Assembly: GCA_965219875.1 (NCBI GenBank)
Contig: CBDCOW010000005.1
Coordinates: 248,001-312,000, forward strand
Origin: DAOUKH01 sp965219875
Lineage (GTDB): Bacteria; Chloroflexota; Dehalococcoidia; SHYB01
Length of the DNA stretch: 64,000 nucleotides
Direction of reading: 5' to 3'
Shown here one piece after another: positions 8,015 to 16,441 of this stretch. Within the stretch, counting starts at the first letter, position 1; every line of letters starts with the position of its first letter. The translations under genes and the position numbers were made by a program. The notes under the pieces are model-generated. The model saw only the letters and a list, made by a program, of their open reading frames with translations. It made no database searches and was not told the origin of the DNA.

Positions 8015-9228
8015 GGCGACGGCTCCGATGCGGCGAGGGCCTCTTCGCCTTTGACGACGACCCCGCCTTTCATTACGAACCGGACGTCTCGCAACGCCTT
8101 TATGTCCCCCAGCGGGTCGCCGGGCGCGGCGATGAGATCGGCGAGCCGCCCCGGCGCGATGGCGCCCGTGGCCGTGGGCGTTCCCATGACGTGGGCCGCC
8201 ACGCTCGTCGAAGCGGCGATGACTTCGGCGTTAGAGAGACCGGACTCGGAGAGCAGCACCAGCTCCTCAACGCTCTCCTCGGGCGTGACCACCGGCGCGC
8301 CGATGCTGTCGGTCCCCGTGCCGATAGCGGACCCGGCCCGCCTCGCCAGACGCACGCTGGACATCTGCTCGTCGAGGGTCCGTTTGGCCCGCTCTTGGCG
8401 GTCGGGGAGAATACCCCGCTCATGACCGAAATGGGCCTGGAAGTAGCTCAAGGTCAGGGTTGGGACCAGCACGGTGCCGCGTTCGGCCATGAGGGCATAG
8501 GTGCGCTCGTCGCCGCCGTACCCATGCTCGACCGTATCAACGCCGGCGGCGACGGCGCGGCGGATCGCCTCGTTCCCCATCGCGTGCGCCGCGACCTGAC
8601 AACCCATTCGGTGACCCTCGTCCACGAGCGCGGCGATCTCCTCCTCGGTGAACATGGGATCGGTACCCCAACCCGGGCCGGATACGCCAATCTTCACGAC
8701 GTTGGCGCCGTCTCGGATGTTCTCCCTGACCCCTCTGAGACATCCATCGACGCCATCCACCGTCCTTGACGGCACGAGGACCCACGGCGACTCAGCCCAC
8801 GTTCCCGCGGTCTGGGTGATCCAGGCGAAGGCTGTCAGCATGCGTGGGCCCAGGACTAGGCCTTCGTCGATCGCCTCACGCAAGGCGGGCGACGTGAGTC
8901 CGCCCAAGCAGCGCACATTGGTGAAGCCGGCCCACAGCAAGCGGCCGGCGTCCGCCGAAGCGCGTATCGCCCGGTAGCCTTCGGTCGATACCCGGAACGG
9001 CCTTCGTACATCCGGCCGTTCTCCGAACATGTGCAAGTGGAGGTCGCTCAAGCCGGGCAGGAGTGTCATCGATTTAAGGTCATAGGCGGCATCGCCGGGG
9101 CGAGGCGACGCCTCGTCCCAAGATTGCACGGCGACGATGCGGTCCCCTTCCACCACGACGGCCATGCGCTCTTCGACCGACCCGTTCAGGCTGTCGAACA
9201 GGCGTCCGGCTCGAAGAATCTGGCGCAT
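8011..9228 (-). CDS. Metal-dependent amidohydrolase (imidazolonepropionase/prolidase-like)
   Basis: The 405-residue protein has the two-part amidohydrolase build: an N-terminal beta-sandwich and a TIM barrel. Metal ligands are visible as LSDLHLHMF (HxH), ANVVKIGVSG (Lys), CQVAAHAMG (His), VEHGYG (His) and GTDSIG (Asp). The C-terminal 'TGAIAPGRLADLIAAPGDPL' strand returns to the sandwich domain. The family hydrolyses C-N bonds in peptides, imides or cyclic amides in the cytoplasm. It overlaps the aminotransferase by four bases and follows the DUF35 gene by 21 bases, inside the same minus-strand array. Confidence 0.88.
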   Translation of the reverse strand: MRQILRAGRLFDSLNGSVEERMAVVVEGDRIVAVQSWDEASPRPGDAAYDLKSMTLLPGLSDLHLHMFGERPDVRRPFRVSTEGYRAIRASADAGRLLWAGFTNVRCLGGLTSPALREAIDEGLVLGPRMLTAFAWITQTAGTWAESPWVLVPSRTVDGVDGCLRGVRENIRDGANVVKIGVSGPGWGTDPMFTEEEIAALVDEGHRMGCQVAAHAMGNEAIRRAVAAGVDTVEHGYGGDERTYALMAERGTVLVPTLTLSYFQAHFGHERGILPDRQERAKRTLDEQMSSVRLARRAGSAIGTGTDSIGAPVVTPEESVEELVLLSESGLSNAEVIAASTSVAAHVMGTPTATGAIAPGRLADLIAAPGDPLGDIKALRDVRFVMKGGVVVKGEEALAASEPSP

Positions 9229-9249
9229 GGTGCGGCGTCTCCCTCTGAC

Positions 9250-9663
9250 CTACGCGGGCGCGAACTTGAACAGCGTCACATCGCCGGTAACGTCCTCGAA
9301 CACCACTCGCACCGGCATCCCAAAGGCGACCTCCTCCGGCTTGCGCCCGACGACGTTGCTGAGGATGCGGACCGTCGGAGACTCCTCCAGCTCGATGATC
9401 GCCACCACGTAAGGCACGTCGTCCCGAAACTCCGGCAAGAAGGCCCTGCGGAAGATCACGTAACTATAGACCTTGCCGCGCCCGCTGACCTCGACCCACT
9501 CGTGCTCGGTGGAATGACACCGAGGGCACCCGGGACGCGGCGGCCACCGGAAGGCCCCGCACGCCAGGCACTTGGGGACCAGCAGCCGATGCGCTCGGCA
9601 ACCCTCCCAGAAGGCTTGGGTGTCCGGGTCGGGCGTTGGTAGCGGTTTCGTGTAGGTAGTCAC
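9250..9663 (-). CDS. DUF35 / OB-fold acyl-CoA-associated protein with zinc ribbon
   Basis: The 137-residue protein has an N-terminal rubredoxin-like zinc ribbon (Cys32-x2-Cys35 and Cys46-x2-Cys49) followed by an OB-fold (VYSYVIFRRAF, VAIIELEES, PVRVVFED). DUF35 proteins act as partners of thiolase-like or hydratase subunits; the best studied case is the ChsH2-DUF35/Ltp2 retro-aldolase in steroid side-chain breakdown. Three bases separate it from the thiolase-like gene upstream, which strongly suggests a complex. A second such pair lies at 21.7-23.3 kb in opposite gene order relative to the window, but again with thiolase first and DUF35 second. Confidence 0.9.
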   Translation of the reverse strand: MTTYTKPLPTPDPDTQAFWEGCRAHRLLVPKCLACGAFRWPPRPGCPRCHSTEHEWVEVSGRGKVYSYVIFRRAFLPEFRDDVPYVVAIIELEESPTVRILSNVVGRKPEEVAFGMPVRVVFEDVTGDVTLFKFAPA

Positions 9664-9666
9664 GGG

Positions 9667-10851
9667 CTATCTTCTCAGGATCATGGCGCTTGCGTAGCCC
9701 ATCGGCAAGCTCGCCGCGCTCAGGGCGATCTCAGCGCCCGGTACCTGTCGGCTCCCGGAGTCCCCGCCGTCGTCGTCGGCGGTTCCCCGCAATTGCCGCA
9801 CGAGTTCGACGACGTTGTTCATACCGTTCGCGTAGGCCTCCGCTAGGAGCCCGCCGTTCAAGTTCAGCGGCAAGTCTCCCTCCAGCCCGGTACGTCCTTC
9901 TTCGACGAACGCTCCGCCTTCCCCCTTGCCGCAGAAATCGAGATTCTCCAGCTCGTTGATGACCGTGAAGCTGAAGCAGTCGTAGATCGCCGCCACGTCG
10001 ATGTCTCGACGGGTCAGCCCCGCCATGTCGAAGACCCGGTCGCCGGCTTCCCGTCCGGGCCAATCGAGAGGATCCTCTTGGGCCCACAGCCACCGCGCCA
10101 AGGACGCGCACGCTCGGCCGACCACGCCGCTGACGTAGACGGGGCGTTGCCGCAACGTCTTCGCTCGCTCCGCGGAGGTCACGATCAGCGCGCAGGCGCC
10201 GTCGGTCTCGAGGCAGCAGTCCATCACGTTGAACGGATCGACCACCGGCCTTGCGGCAAAGTAGCCCTCCAGCGTCAGGGGGCCGCGCAGCACCGCCTTC
10301 GGATTGAGGCCGGCGTTCCGGCGCGCGTTGACTGCCACCGCGCCGAGCTGCGCCTTCGTCGTGCCGTACCGGTGCATGTGCGCGTGGGCGAAGAGAGCGT
10401 AGGTGGCGGGAGCGCTGCTGTGCCCAAAGGGCAGCCAGAATTGCGCTTCCCCGCTCCCCTTGCGCGCCGATGTGAAGCCGCCGCCGGTTCCGCCGATGCG
10501 CATGCCGGACCGGGCGTTCAGCGCGCGGTAGATGCCCACCACGTTCGCGAGACCGGCGTCGATCACCGCCGCCGCCGTCCCGATCAGGGCCTCGGCCGCG
10601 TTGCCCCCGCCGGGCGTGTCCATGTAGTAGCTGAGCTTGGCCCCTAGATCGGTCGCCACGAAATACGGCTGGACCGAATCGTTCTCGTGGTAGCACATGA
10701 GCCCGTCGATCTCGTTGGGCGCTAGGCCGGCATCGTCCGCCGCCCGCTGGACGGCCTCCACGGCGAGGGCGTGCGTGGTCCTTCCCGAGTTGCGGGAGTA
10801 GGCGGTCTCGCCGACCCCCACAATGCAAAACCGCTCGTCGAGAAAGGCCAT
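9667..10851 (-). CDS. Thiolase-fold protein, SCP-x/Ltp2-like, without nucleophilic Cys
   Basis: The 394-residue protein begins with FCIVGVGETAYSRNSGRTTH, the SCP-2/nonspecific lipid-transfer thiolase pattern. At the place of the thiolase nucleophile it reads SYYMDTPGGGNAAE, with no Cys. The later block AAIYDCFSFTVINELE and 'FCGKGEGGAFVEEG' are typical of Ltp-like members. The usual His-Gly-Gly motif reads NLNGGLLAEAY, with Asn for His. Known Ltp2 proteins with DUF35 partners are retro-aldolases rather than thiolases, so carbon-carbon cleavage of an acyl-CoA is the best guess. It lies between the DUF35 gene and two CoA-transferase genes. Confidence 0.85.
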   Translation of the reverse strand: MAFLDERFCIVGVGETAYSRNSGRTTHALAVEAVQRAADDAGLAPNEIDGLMCYHENDSVQPYFVATDLGAKLSYYMDTPGGGNAAEALIGTAAAVIDAGLANVVGIYRALNARSGMRIGGTGGGFTSARKGSGEAQFWLPFGHSSAPATYALFAHAHMHRYGTTKAQLGAVAVNARRNAGLNPKAVLRGPLTLEGYFAARPVVDPFNVMDCCLETDGACALIVTSAERAKTLRQRPVYVSGVVGRACASLARWLWAQEDPLDWPGREAGDRVFDMAGLTRRDIDVAAIYDCFSFTVINELENLDFCGKGEGGAFVEEGRTGLEGDLPLNLNGGLLAEAYANGMNNVVELVRQLRGTADDDGGDSGSRQVPGAEIALSAASLPMGYASAMILRR

Positions 10852-10872
10852 AACGCAGCCCCTGCGCGTGGT

Positions 10873-12168
10873 CTAGATGACCCCGCCGCTTTCTAGAGAA
10901 GCTATCGTGGCGGCGTCTAGCTCGAGATCGCCGCCATAGATTTCCCGGTTGTGCTCGCCCAAGCGGGGCGCCCTGCCCTGAACACCGCCGGGACTCTCGC
11001 TGAACCGGTAGGGAACGCCGGGATGGACGATCTCCTTTTCCAAGCCTGGATATTTGACGGAGGCAAAGAACCGCCTGTCTCGAAGGTGCGGGTCCTCGAG
11101 CGTTTCGTCGGGGGCCCTGACCACACTCCACGGCAGACCTCGTTGCTGCCCGCCGTGATATACCTCTTCGCTGTCCAGCCTCTCGACGAACCGAACGATA
11201 GTCTCGATGATGTGCCGCCCCTCCGGCGTCTTATCCGCATCGCGCCAGGATCCGGCACGGAGCCGTCCCGACACGAAGTCGGAGTATTTAGGGCTCGTGA
11301 GGTCTCCGGCCATCCCATGCTCGTCCATCCAGGAGAGCAGCTTTCGCCAGCTAGACCCGTCTCGGGGCAGCACGCCCAACAGGTTCACGTGCTTCCCATC
11401 GCGGCACTTGAATTGCCAGGGCTGGGTCGGCTCCGGCGTTGCATGCCGCCCCGTCTGCCGGCGGACATTCTTGCCAACGTAGAAATACGTCGGCATGGCC
11501 CACTCGGTCGAACAGTTCACCGCCTCATGGATGGAGATGTCCAGGAACACCCCCTTGCCGGTGAGGCGCCGGCTGCACAAGGCGGCAAGGACTGCCAGAA
11601 CCGCGTGTTGCGCCCCCAGATGCGAGGCGGGTTCGCTGCTGGGAGCGACCGGCGGCCCACCGGAGTCGTCGTCGTAGCCGCACAGATAGGCGATGCCTCC
11701 CAGCGCCGACTGCACCAACTCCGTCGCCTCGTACCGCTTGTAGGGCCCCGTCTGCCCGAACGGCGTGATTGAAGCGAAGATCAGGCCCGGGTTTGTTGCG
11801 GCGAGGTCTGCGTACCCAACCCTAAGCCCGTCGAGATAGCCGGGATCGTACGATTCGATGAGTACGTCAGCCTCCGGCGCGATGCGCTCTCGCAACAGGC
11901 TGGCCACGCGAGGCTGACGCACGTCGAGCGTCACGCTCCGCTTTCCGGCGTTGCAATGCCAGAAGTACAGGCTGCCTTCAACATCGGGAGTATCGCCAAC
12001 GAAAGGGCCAAGACTCCTGCCAGCCGACCCCTCGGGCGGCTCGACGAGGATCACGTCGGCGCCGAGGTCCGACAAGACCTTGCCGCTGAACTGGGTGCGC
12101 GCGTCGGTCAGGTCCAGGACCTTGAGCCCGTGCAAAGGCCCACGCGCCGCGCCGCCGGGTTCCTTCAC
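10873..12168 (-). CDS. Family III (CaiB/BaiF) CoA-transferase subunit lacking the catalytic Asp
   Basis: The 431-residue protein has the family III framework: LKVLDLTDARTQFSGKVLSD, LGADVILVEPPEG, 'AGKRSVTLDV', 'ADVLIESYDPGYLDGLRVGY' and 'SITPFGQTGPYKRY'. The loop that normally carries the CoA-thioester-forming Asp reads SSEPASHLGAQH (residues 178-188), so Ala/Ser/His replace Asp. Its start overlaps the stop of the next CoA-transferase gene by four bases (12165-12168), and that partner keeps the Asp. A heteromeric transferase with one catalytic and one structural subunit is my inference; BbsEF of toluene metabolism is a known family III enzyme with two different subunits. Confidence 0.85.
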   Translation of the reverse strand: MKEPGGAARGPLHGLKVLDLTDARTQFSGKVLSDLGADVILVEPPEGSAGRSLGPFVGDTPDVEGSLYFWHCNAGKRSVTLDVRQPRVASLLRERIAPEADVLIESYDPGYLDGLRVGYADLAATNPGLIFASITPFGQTGPYKRYEATELVQSALGGIAYLCGYDDDSGGPPVAPSSEPASHLGAQHAVLAVLAALCSRRLTGKGVFLDISIHEAVNCSTEWAMPTYFYVGKNVRRQTGRHATPEPTQPWQFKCRDGKHVNLLGVLPRDGSSWRKLLSWMDEHGMAGDLTSPKYSDFVSGRLRAGSWRDADKTPEGRHIIETIVRFVERLDSEEVYHGGQQRGLPWSVVRAPDETLEDPHLRDRRFFASVKYPGLEKEIVHPGVPYRFSESPGGVQGRAPRLGEHNREIYGGDLELDAATIASLESGGVI

Positions 12169-13469
12169 GCCACAGCCCCTTCAGCCTCCAGGGACCGAAA
12201 TTCCTCGCCAGAAAGTCCGAGGATCTCGCCCAGCACGTGGTCGTTGTCTTCGTTGATGCGCGGCGGCGGACGCACCGCTCCGCCGGCCCGCCTGCCCGAA
12301 ACGAGGAACGGCAGCCCGTCCGTGCGGCACGCGCCCAAGTCGGGGTGCTGGAAGGTCGCGAAAAGGCCGCGCTCGGCGAGCTGCGGGTCTCGCTCCGCCC
12401 GGTCCTCGGGGCTCTGCACCGCCCCCGCAGCCACTCCTTCGGCTTGCAGCTTCGCCATGAGGTCGAACTTGGCGTAGCGCCGCGTCCCTGCCGCCAAGTT
12501 GTCGTCCACCTCCTCGCGATGGGCGAGGCGTCCCGCCACCTCCTGAAATCGCGGGTCCTCCATCCAAGCCGGATGGCCGAGCGCGGCGGCAAGACTTCGC
12601 CAGGCGGCGGCGTCCCGGACGGTGATGGCGCACCACGCATCTTCACCCCGGCAGGGATAGATCCCTTCCGGGCAGGCCGGGCGGTGCGCGCTCCGGTTCC
12701 CAGGGGGACTGCCCGTCCTCCGGTAAGCGCGGCCGTTGACGCACCGGTCGAGGATCGCGGGTCCGGTGAGGGCGGCCCCGGTTTCGATCTGCGATACGTC
12801 AACGTGCTGGCCGCGTCCTGTCGCCTGCCGGTGCTCCAACGCAGCCAGCGCGGCGATAGCGCCGTTGTATCCGGCCATGTGGTCGAGGTAGGAAAACCCG
12901 AAGCCCGCCGGCTCCCTTCCGGGAAGCCCGCTCATGAAGGTCTGGCCGGTCAGGGCTTGGGCCGTGGGGCCGAACGTGATGTAGTCGCGATGGCGGCCTT
13001 GATGACCGAAGCCGGTGATACTGACGTAGATCAGCGCTGGGTTCAGCTTCCTGGCGTCCTTGTATGCGAGGCCCCAGGCCTCAGTCACGCGGGGATGAAA
13101 GTTCTCGACCAGGATGTCGGACACGGACACCAGTCGCTTCAAAAGGCCTAGCGCTTCCGGGTGCCAGAGGTTGAGAGAAACGCTCCGCTTGTTCCGATTG
13201 ATGTTAATCCAAAGCGGGCTGCGGTCCAGGCTTGCCGGTTCGCCGCCCGGTATCGGGTTGCTCGACCGTGTTGGATCGTAAGAGTGGAAACTCTCGACTC
13301 GGATGGTCTCGGCGCCGAGATCGGCTAGAATGCGGGAGGCATGTGACCCCGCCACGTGTCGACCGAAATCGACCACGCGGATGGTGGACAGGGGGAGGAA
13401 CGGAGAGGGACCTTGCACCGCTTGCGCCCCCAAGTCGCGGTTTCTGGCCAAGGTCGGCGGCCGGGACAC
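12165..13469 (-). CDS. Family III (CaiB/BaiF) CoA-transferase subunit with catalytic Asp
   Basis: From GTG 13469 the protein has 434 residues. This start is chosen because GGAAG (13476-13480 on the minus strand) sits six bases away and the conserved LSTIRVVDFGRHVAG begins near residue 27. An ATG at 13538 would overlap the divergent gene's own start. The framework includes RILADLGAETIRVES, 'NRNKRSVSLNLWHPEA', 'SDILVENFHPRVTEAWGL' and 'SITGFGHQG'. The catalytic loop reads FSYLDHMAGYNG with Asp196. The enzyme moves CoA between carboxylic acids, activating the pathway substrate. It is the first gene of the minus-strand array and is divergent from the Ldh2-type dehydrogenase. Confidence 0.87.
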   Translation of the reverse strand: MSRPPTLARNRDLGAQAVQGPSPFLPLSTIRVVDFGRHVAGSHASRILADLGAETIRVESFHSYDPTRSSNPIPGGEPASLDRSPLWININRNKRSVSLNLWHPEALGLLKRLVSVSDILVENFHPRVTEAWGLAYKDARKLNPALIYVSITGFGHQGRHRDYITFGPTAQALTGQTFMSGLPGREPAGFGFSYLDHMAGYNGAIAALAALEHRQATGRGQHVDVSQIETGAALTGPAILDRCVNGRAYRRTGSPPGNRSAHRPACPEGIYPCRGEDAWCAITVRDAAAWRSLAAALGHPAWMEDPRFQEVAGRLAHREEVDDNLAAGTRRYAKFDLMAKLQAEGVAAGAVQSPEDRAERDPQLAERGLFATFQHPDLGACRTDGLPFLVSGRRAGGAVRPPPRINEDNDHVLGEILGLSGEEFRSLEAEGAVA

Positions 13470-13536
13470 CGAAGACTTCCGGGCAATGGTGTCCCCCACA
13501 GAAATCCTTGTCAACCGCCGGTGCCGGAGGAGCGCC

Positions 13537-14619
13537 ATGACCGCCCCGAGTGGCAGCGAGCTTCGGTTCGATGGGCAAAGCCTCAACGACTTCGCCGCGC
13601 GGGTATTCCGCGCCCTCGGCATGCCGGAAGAAGATGCGAACATCACCGCCGACGTGCTGGCAAACGCCAACCTCCGCGGGGTCGATACCCACGGCCTCGA
13701 TATGCTGCCGATCTACGTCGACCGCTTGCGGCAAGGAGTCATCAACCCATGTCCCGCTGTGCGGACGGTCCGGCAGGGGCCGTCCATGGCCGTTCTCGAC
13801 GCGGACCGCGCCGCGGGCCAGGTGGCGAGCGTCCGGGCTATGCGGCTCGCTATGGACAAGGCAAGAGATGCCGGCGTCGGCTGGGTCAATGTAGTCAACA
13901 GCAATCACCAGGGAGCCCTCGCGTACTACGCGCTGATGGCGGTTGAACAGGACATGATCGGCGTCACGGTCTCCACCACTTCTAAGGTGATGGCCCCCTG
14001 GGGAAGCCGGGAGCCAACCGCTCCGAACACACCGATGGCATTCGCCCTGCCCAGCGCCCAATTCAAGCCGCCGGTGCTCGACATGGCCACGAGCGTGCTC
14101 GCATTCGGAAACGTGCGGCTCGCCGCCGAACGAGGAGCGCCGATTCCCGCGGGCCTGGCGCTCGACGCCGAAGGCAACGCGACGGTCGATCCGGCCCAAG
14201 CCAAGGCCGCGATCCCGTTCGGCGCGTACAAGGGATCCGGGCTCATGTTCGTGTTTTCCGTGCTGGCTGGGCTGTTGGGTGGGGGCCCGTTCACCGCAAA
14301 TAAGGCCCTGAAGGTGGGGCAGGGCGCGTTTGCGTCCCAGGTCAGCCATTGCTTTGTTGCGGTCGACGTCGCGCGGTTCACTGACGTCGGCGCGTTCAAG
14401 ACCGGGGTCGACGACGTCATCGCGCAGTGGAAGGAGTCGGCCCGCCGCCCCGGTTTCGACACGATCTACTATCCCGGCGAGATCGAGTGGATTTGCGCCG
14501 CCGAGCGCGAGCGCGATGGGATCCCGTTGCATGACACGCTGGTCCGCGAGCTGCGCGGCATCGGCGCCGGTTTGGGCGTCGCATTTCCGGCGCCGGCCGC
14601 CGTAGAAGGCATCGGATGA
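13537..14619 (+). CDS. Malate/L-lactate/ureidoglycolate dehydrogenase family (Ldh2) oxidoreductase
   Basis: The 360-residue protein starts at ATG 13537 after GGAGGAG (13526-13532). It matches the Ldh2 fold, which binds NAD(P) in a way unlike Rossmann dehydrogenases: 'GVDTHGLDMLPIYVDRL' near residue 50, 'VVNSNHQGALAYYALMAVEQ' with the conserved catalytic His, and 'AIPFGAYKGSGLMFVFSVLAGLLGGG' near the C-terminal third. Family members oxidise 2-hydroxy acids (malate, lactate, ureidoglycolate, 2,3-diketogulonate). Four-base overlap with the next gene (ATGA, 14616-14619) makes it the first gene of a tight plus-strand operon of dehydrogenases. Confidence 0.9.
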   Translation: MTAPSGSELRFDGQSLNDFAARVFRALGMPEEDANITADVLANANLRGVDTHGLDMLPIYVDRLRQGVINPCPAVRTVRQGPSMAVLDADRAAGQVASVRAMRLAMDKARDAGVGWVNVVNSNHQGALAYYALMAVEQDMIGVTVSTTSKVMAPWGSREPTAPNTPMAFALPSAQFKPPVLDMATSVLAFGNVRLAAERGAPIPAGLALDAEGNATVDPAQAKAAIPFGAYKGSGLMFVFSVLAGLLGGGPFTANKALKVGQGAFASQVSHCFVAVDVARFTDVGAFKTGVDDVIAQWKESARRPGFDTIYYPGEIEWICAAERERDGIPLHDTLVRELRGIGAGLGVAFPAPAAVEGIG

Positions 14620-15377
14620 CCCGCAAGCTGGAGGGTCGCGTGGCGCTCGTTACCGGGGGCGGCAAAAACATTGGCCACGCGATCGTCCTCGCTCTGGCCG
14701 ACCTTGGCGCAAGCGTCGCCGTGCATGGCCTGACCCACCCCGAGGCGGCCGAGGCCACCGCCCGGGATGCGGCGGCGAGGGGCGTCTCCACCATGGCCTT
14801 TACCGCCGACGTCGCCGACTATGACGAGGTCCAGCGTATGGGCCAGGAGGTCAAGGACCGGCTGGGCCCGGTGGAAATCCTGGTGAGCAACGCGGCGATC
14901 AGGCCCGGCGCCTCCTTGGAAGAGCTGACCCCAGAGCTTTGGCGCCGCGTCATGGCCGTGAACCTCGATGCGGCCTTCCACCTGTCCAAGGTCTTCGTGC
15001 CGCACATGCTCGCGGTCGGCCGCGGGTCCATCGTCACGATTGCGGGGCCGGCGGCCTTTGGTACGAGCGTCGACCGCGCGCATGTCGCCGCGTCAAAGGC
15101 CGGGCTGATCGGCCTGACCAAGGCCCTCGCCACAGAATTCGCCGCCCGCAACATCCGGGCCAATTGCGTCGTCCCCGGCACGACCCAGACCGAGCGAGAG
15201 CATCCCGAATGGTACGCCGGGCAAGACCTGTTCCAGAAGAGCCACGTAGAACGGGTTCCGATGGGCCGGCTGGGAACCCCGGAAGAAGTGGCCGCGATGT
15301 GCGCCTTTCTGGCCACGGACGACGCTTCCTATATCACCCGCCAAGTCATCATGGTCAATGGGGGAGCCTTCCTTTGA
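14616..15377 (+). CDS. Short-chain dehydrogenase/reductase fold protein lacking catalytic Ser and Tyr
   Basis: The 253-residue protein has the SDR cofactor motif VTGGGKNIGHAI (residues 12-23), a DVADYD-type adenine pocket, VSNAAIRPG in place of NNAG and the VMAVNLDA block with the active-site Asn. The catalytic YxxxK site reads HVAASK (Lys161 kept, Val157 in place of Tyr), and the Ser position about 13 residues earlier is Gly144 in VTIAGPAA. The fold and cofactor site are intact, so it may bind NAD(P) and substrate but not act as a normal reductase. It overlaps both neighbours (ATGA with Ldh2, TTGA with the hydroxyacid dehydrogenase). Confidence 0.87.
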   Translation: MTRKLEGRVALVTGGGKNIGHAIVLALADLGASVAVHGLTHPEAAEATARDAAARGVSTMAFTADVADYDEVQRMGQEVKDRLGPVEILVSNAAIRPGASLEELTPELWRRVMAVNLDAAFHLSKVFVPHMLAVGRGSIVTIAGPAAFGTSVDRAHVAASKAGLIGLTKALATEFAARNIRANCVVPGTTQTEREHPEWYAGQDLFQKSHVERVPMGRLGTPEEVAAMCAFLATDDASYITRQVIMVNGGAFL

Positions 15378-16438
15378 CCCCGGAACACGGCACTCAGCGG
15401 CCACGAGTATTGGCCGCAGCCCGGTTGGACGCGCCGGCCGCGTCGGAGCTCCGGCGTCTGTTCGATCTGCAGCAAGTCCACTGGGAGCCCGGAGAACGGT
15501 GGTCGTCGGAGGACCTCATCCGCCGCCTCGGCGGGACGGACGTCTTGCTAATCGAGGAACAAGACCCAGTCGGGCGCGTCGACGATGCCGTCTGTTCCGC
15601 TGCTGACGCCTTGAAGCTCGTCGTGTTCGCGGGGCGCAATCCGCCCGTCGACCTCGCCGCGGCGACGCGGCGGGGAATTCTCGTCTGCAACGCTCCCGGC
15701 ATGAACGCCGCCGCCGTCGCCGATCTCACCGTCGCCTTCATCATCATGTGCGCCCGCCGGATTGCCCCGTCGGTCGCAGGGATCGGGGCATGGGCCGGGG
15801 AGGCAGGCGATCGGCCCATGGAGTGGGTTTATCGTCACTTCACCGGCTTCGAACTTGCCGGGCGCACGGTCGGCCTCATCGGCCTCGGCGCCGTCGGCGC
15901 GGGAGCGGCGAAGCGGCTGTCTGGCTTCGACGTGACCCTGCTCGGCCATGATCCGTTCGTCTCCGATGAGGCTGCGCGCCGCCTCGGCGTGGAACCTGTT
16001 CCGCTGGACCGCCTGCTCAGGGAGTCCGACTTCGTGTCGCTCCACGCTCCCGTGAATGACGAGACCAAGGGCTTGCTTGGGGCTGCGGAGCTCCGCGCTA
16101 TGAAGCCCACGGCCTACTTGGTGAACACGGCGAGAGCGGCTCTCATCGACGAGGCGGCGTTGCAGGCCGCGCTCGACGAGGGGTGGATCACGGGCGCCGC
16201 GCTCGACGTGTTCCACGAAGAGCCCATTCCCGCGGACCATCCGCTGCTCCGCCACGAGCGCGTCATCGCCACGCCCCACATCGGCGGCGCCTCGGCGGAC
16301 CAGGTGGGGCACCAGTCCGAGGTCTACGCCGCGACGCTCCGGCTCTTCCTCTGCGGAGAGCCATTGCCCAACCTCGTGAATCCCGAAGTCCTCGATTCGT
16401 CTCGGCTTCGGTGGACGGTTCGCCCCGGCGGAGCCTAG
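15374..16438 (+). CDS. D-isomer-specific 2-hydroxyacid dehydrogenase
   Basis: The start is TTG 15374, overlapping the SDR stop (TTGA) and preceded by GGGGGAG near 15359. The frame is open much further upstream, but that part is only the other frame of the SDR gene. The 354-residue protein contains the NAD-binding GLIGLGAVGAGAAKRL, the Arg-bearing 'LVNTARAALIDEAALQAALD', the acidic catalytic residue in LDVFHEEPIPADHPL, and the catalytic His in ATPHIGGAS. It should interconvert a 2-keto acid and a D-2-hydroxy acid with NAD(H). A position between SDR and MmgE/PrpD genes suggests a role in breakdown of a hydroxylated organic acid. Confidence 0.9.
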   Translation: MTPEHGTQRPRVLAAARLDAPAASELRRLFDLQQVHWEPGERWSSEDLIRRLGGTDVLLIEEQDPVGRVDDAVCSAADALKLVVFAGRNPPVDLAAATRRGILVCNAPGMNAAAVADLTVAFIIMCARRIAPSVAGIGAWAGEAGDRPMEWVYRHFTGFELAGRTVGLIGLGAVGAGAAKRLSGFDVTLLGHDPFVSDEAARRLGVEPVPLDRLLRESDFVSLHAPVNDETKGLLGAAELRAMKPTAYLVNTARAALIDEAALQAALDEGWITGAALDVFHEEPIPADHPLLRHERVIATPHIGGASADQVGHQSEVYAATLRLFLCGEPLPNLVNPEVLDSSRLRWTVRPGGA

Positions 16439-16441
16439 CGC

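Noticed and set aside
14939..15373. In-frame upstream extension of the 2-hydroxyacid dehydrogenase
   Set aside because: It overlaps the SDR gene completely and is Arg/Gly-rich without motifs; TTG 15374 with a ribosome site gives the normal N-terminus.
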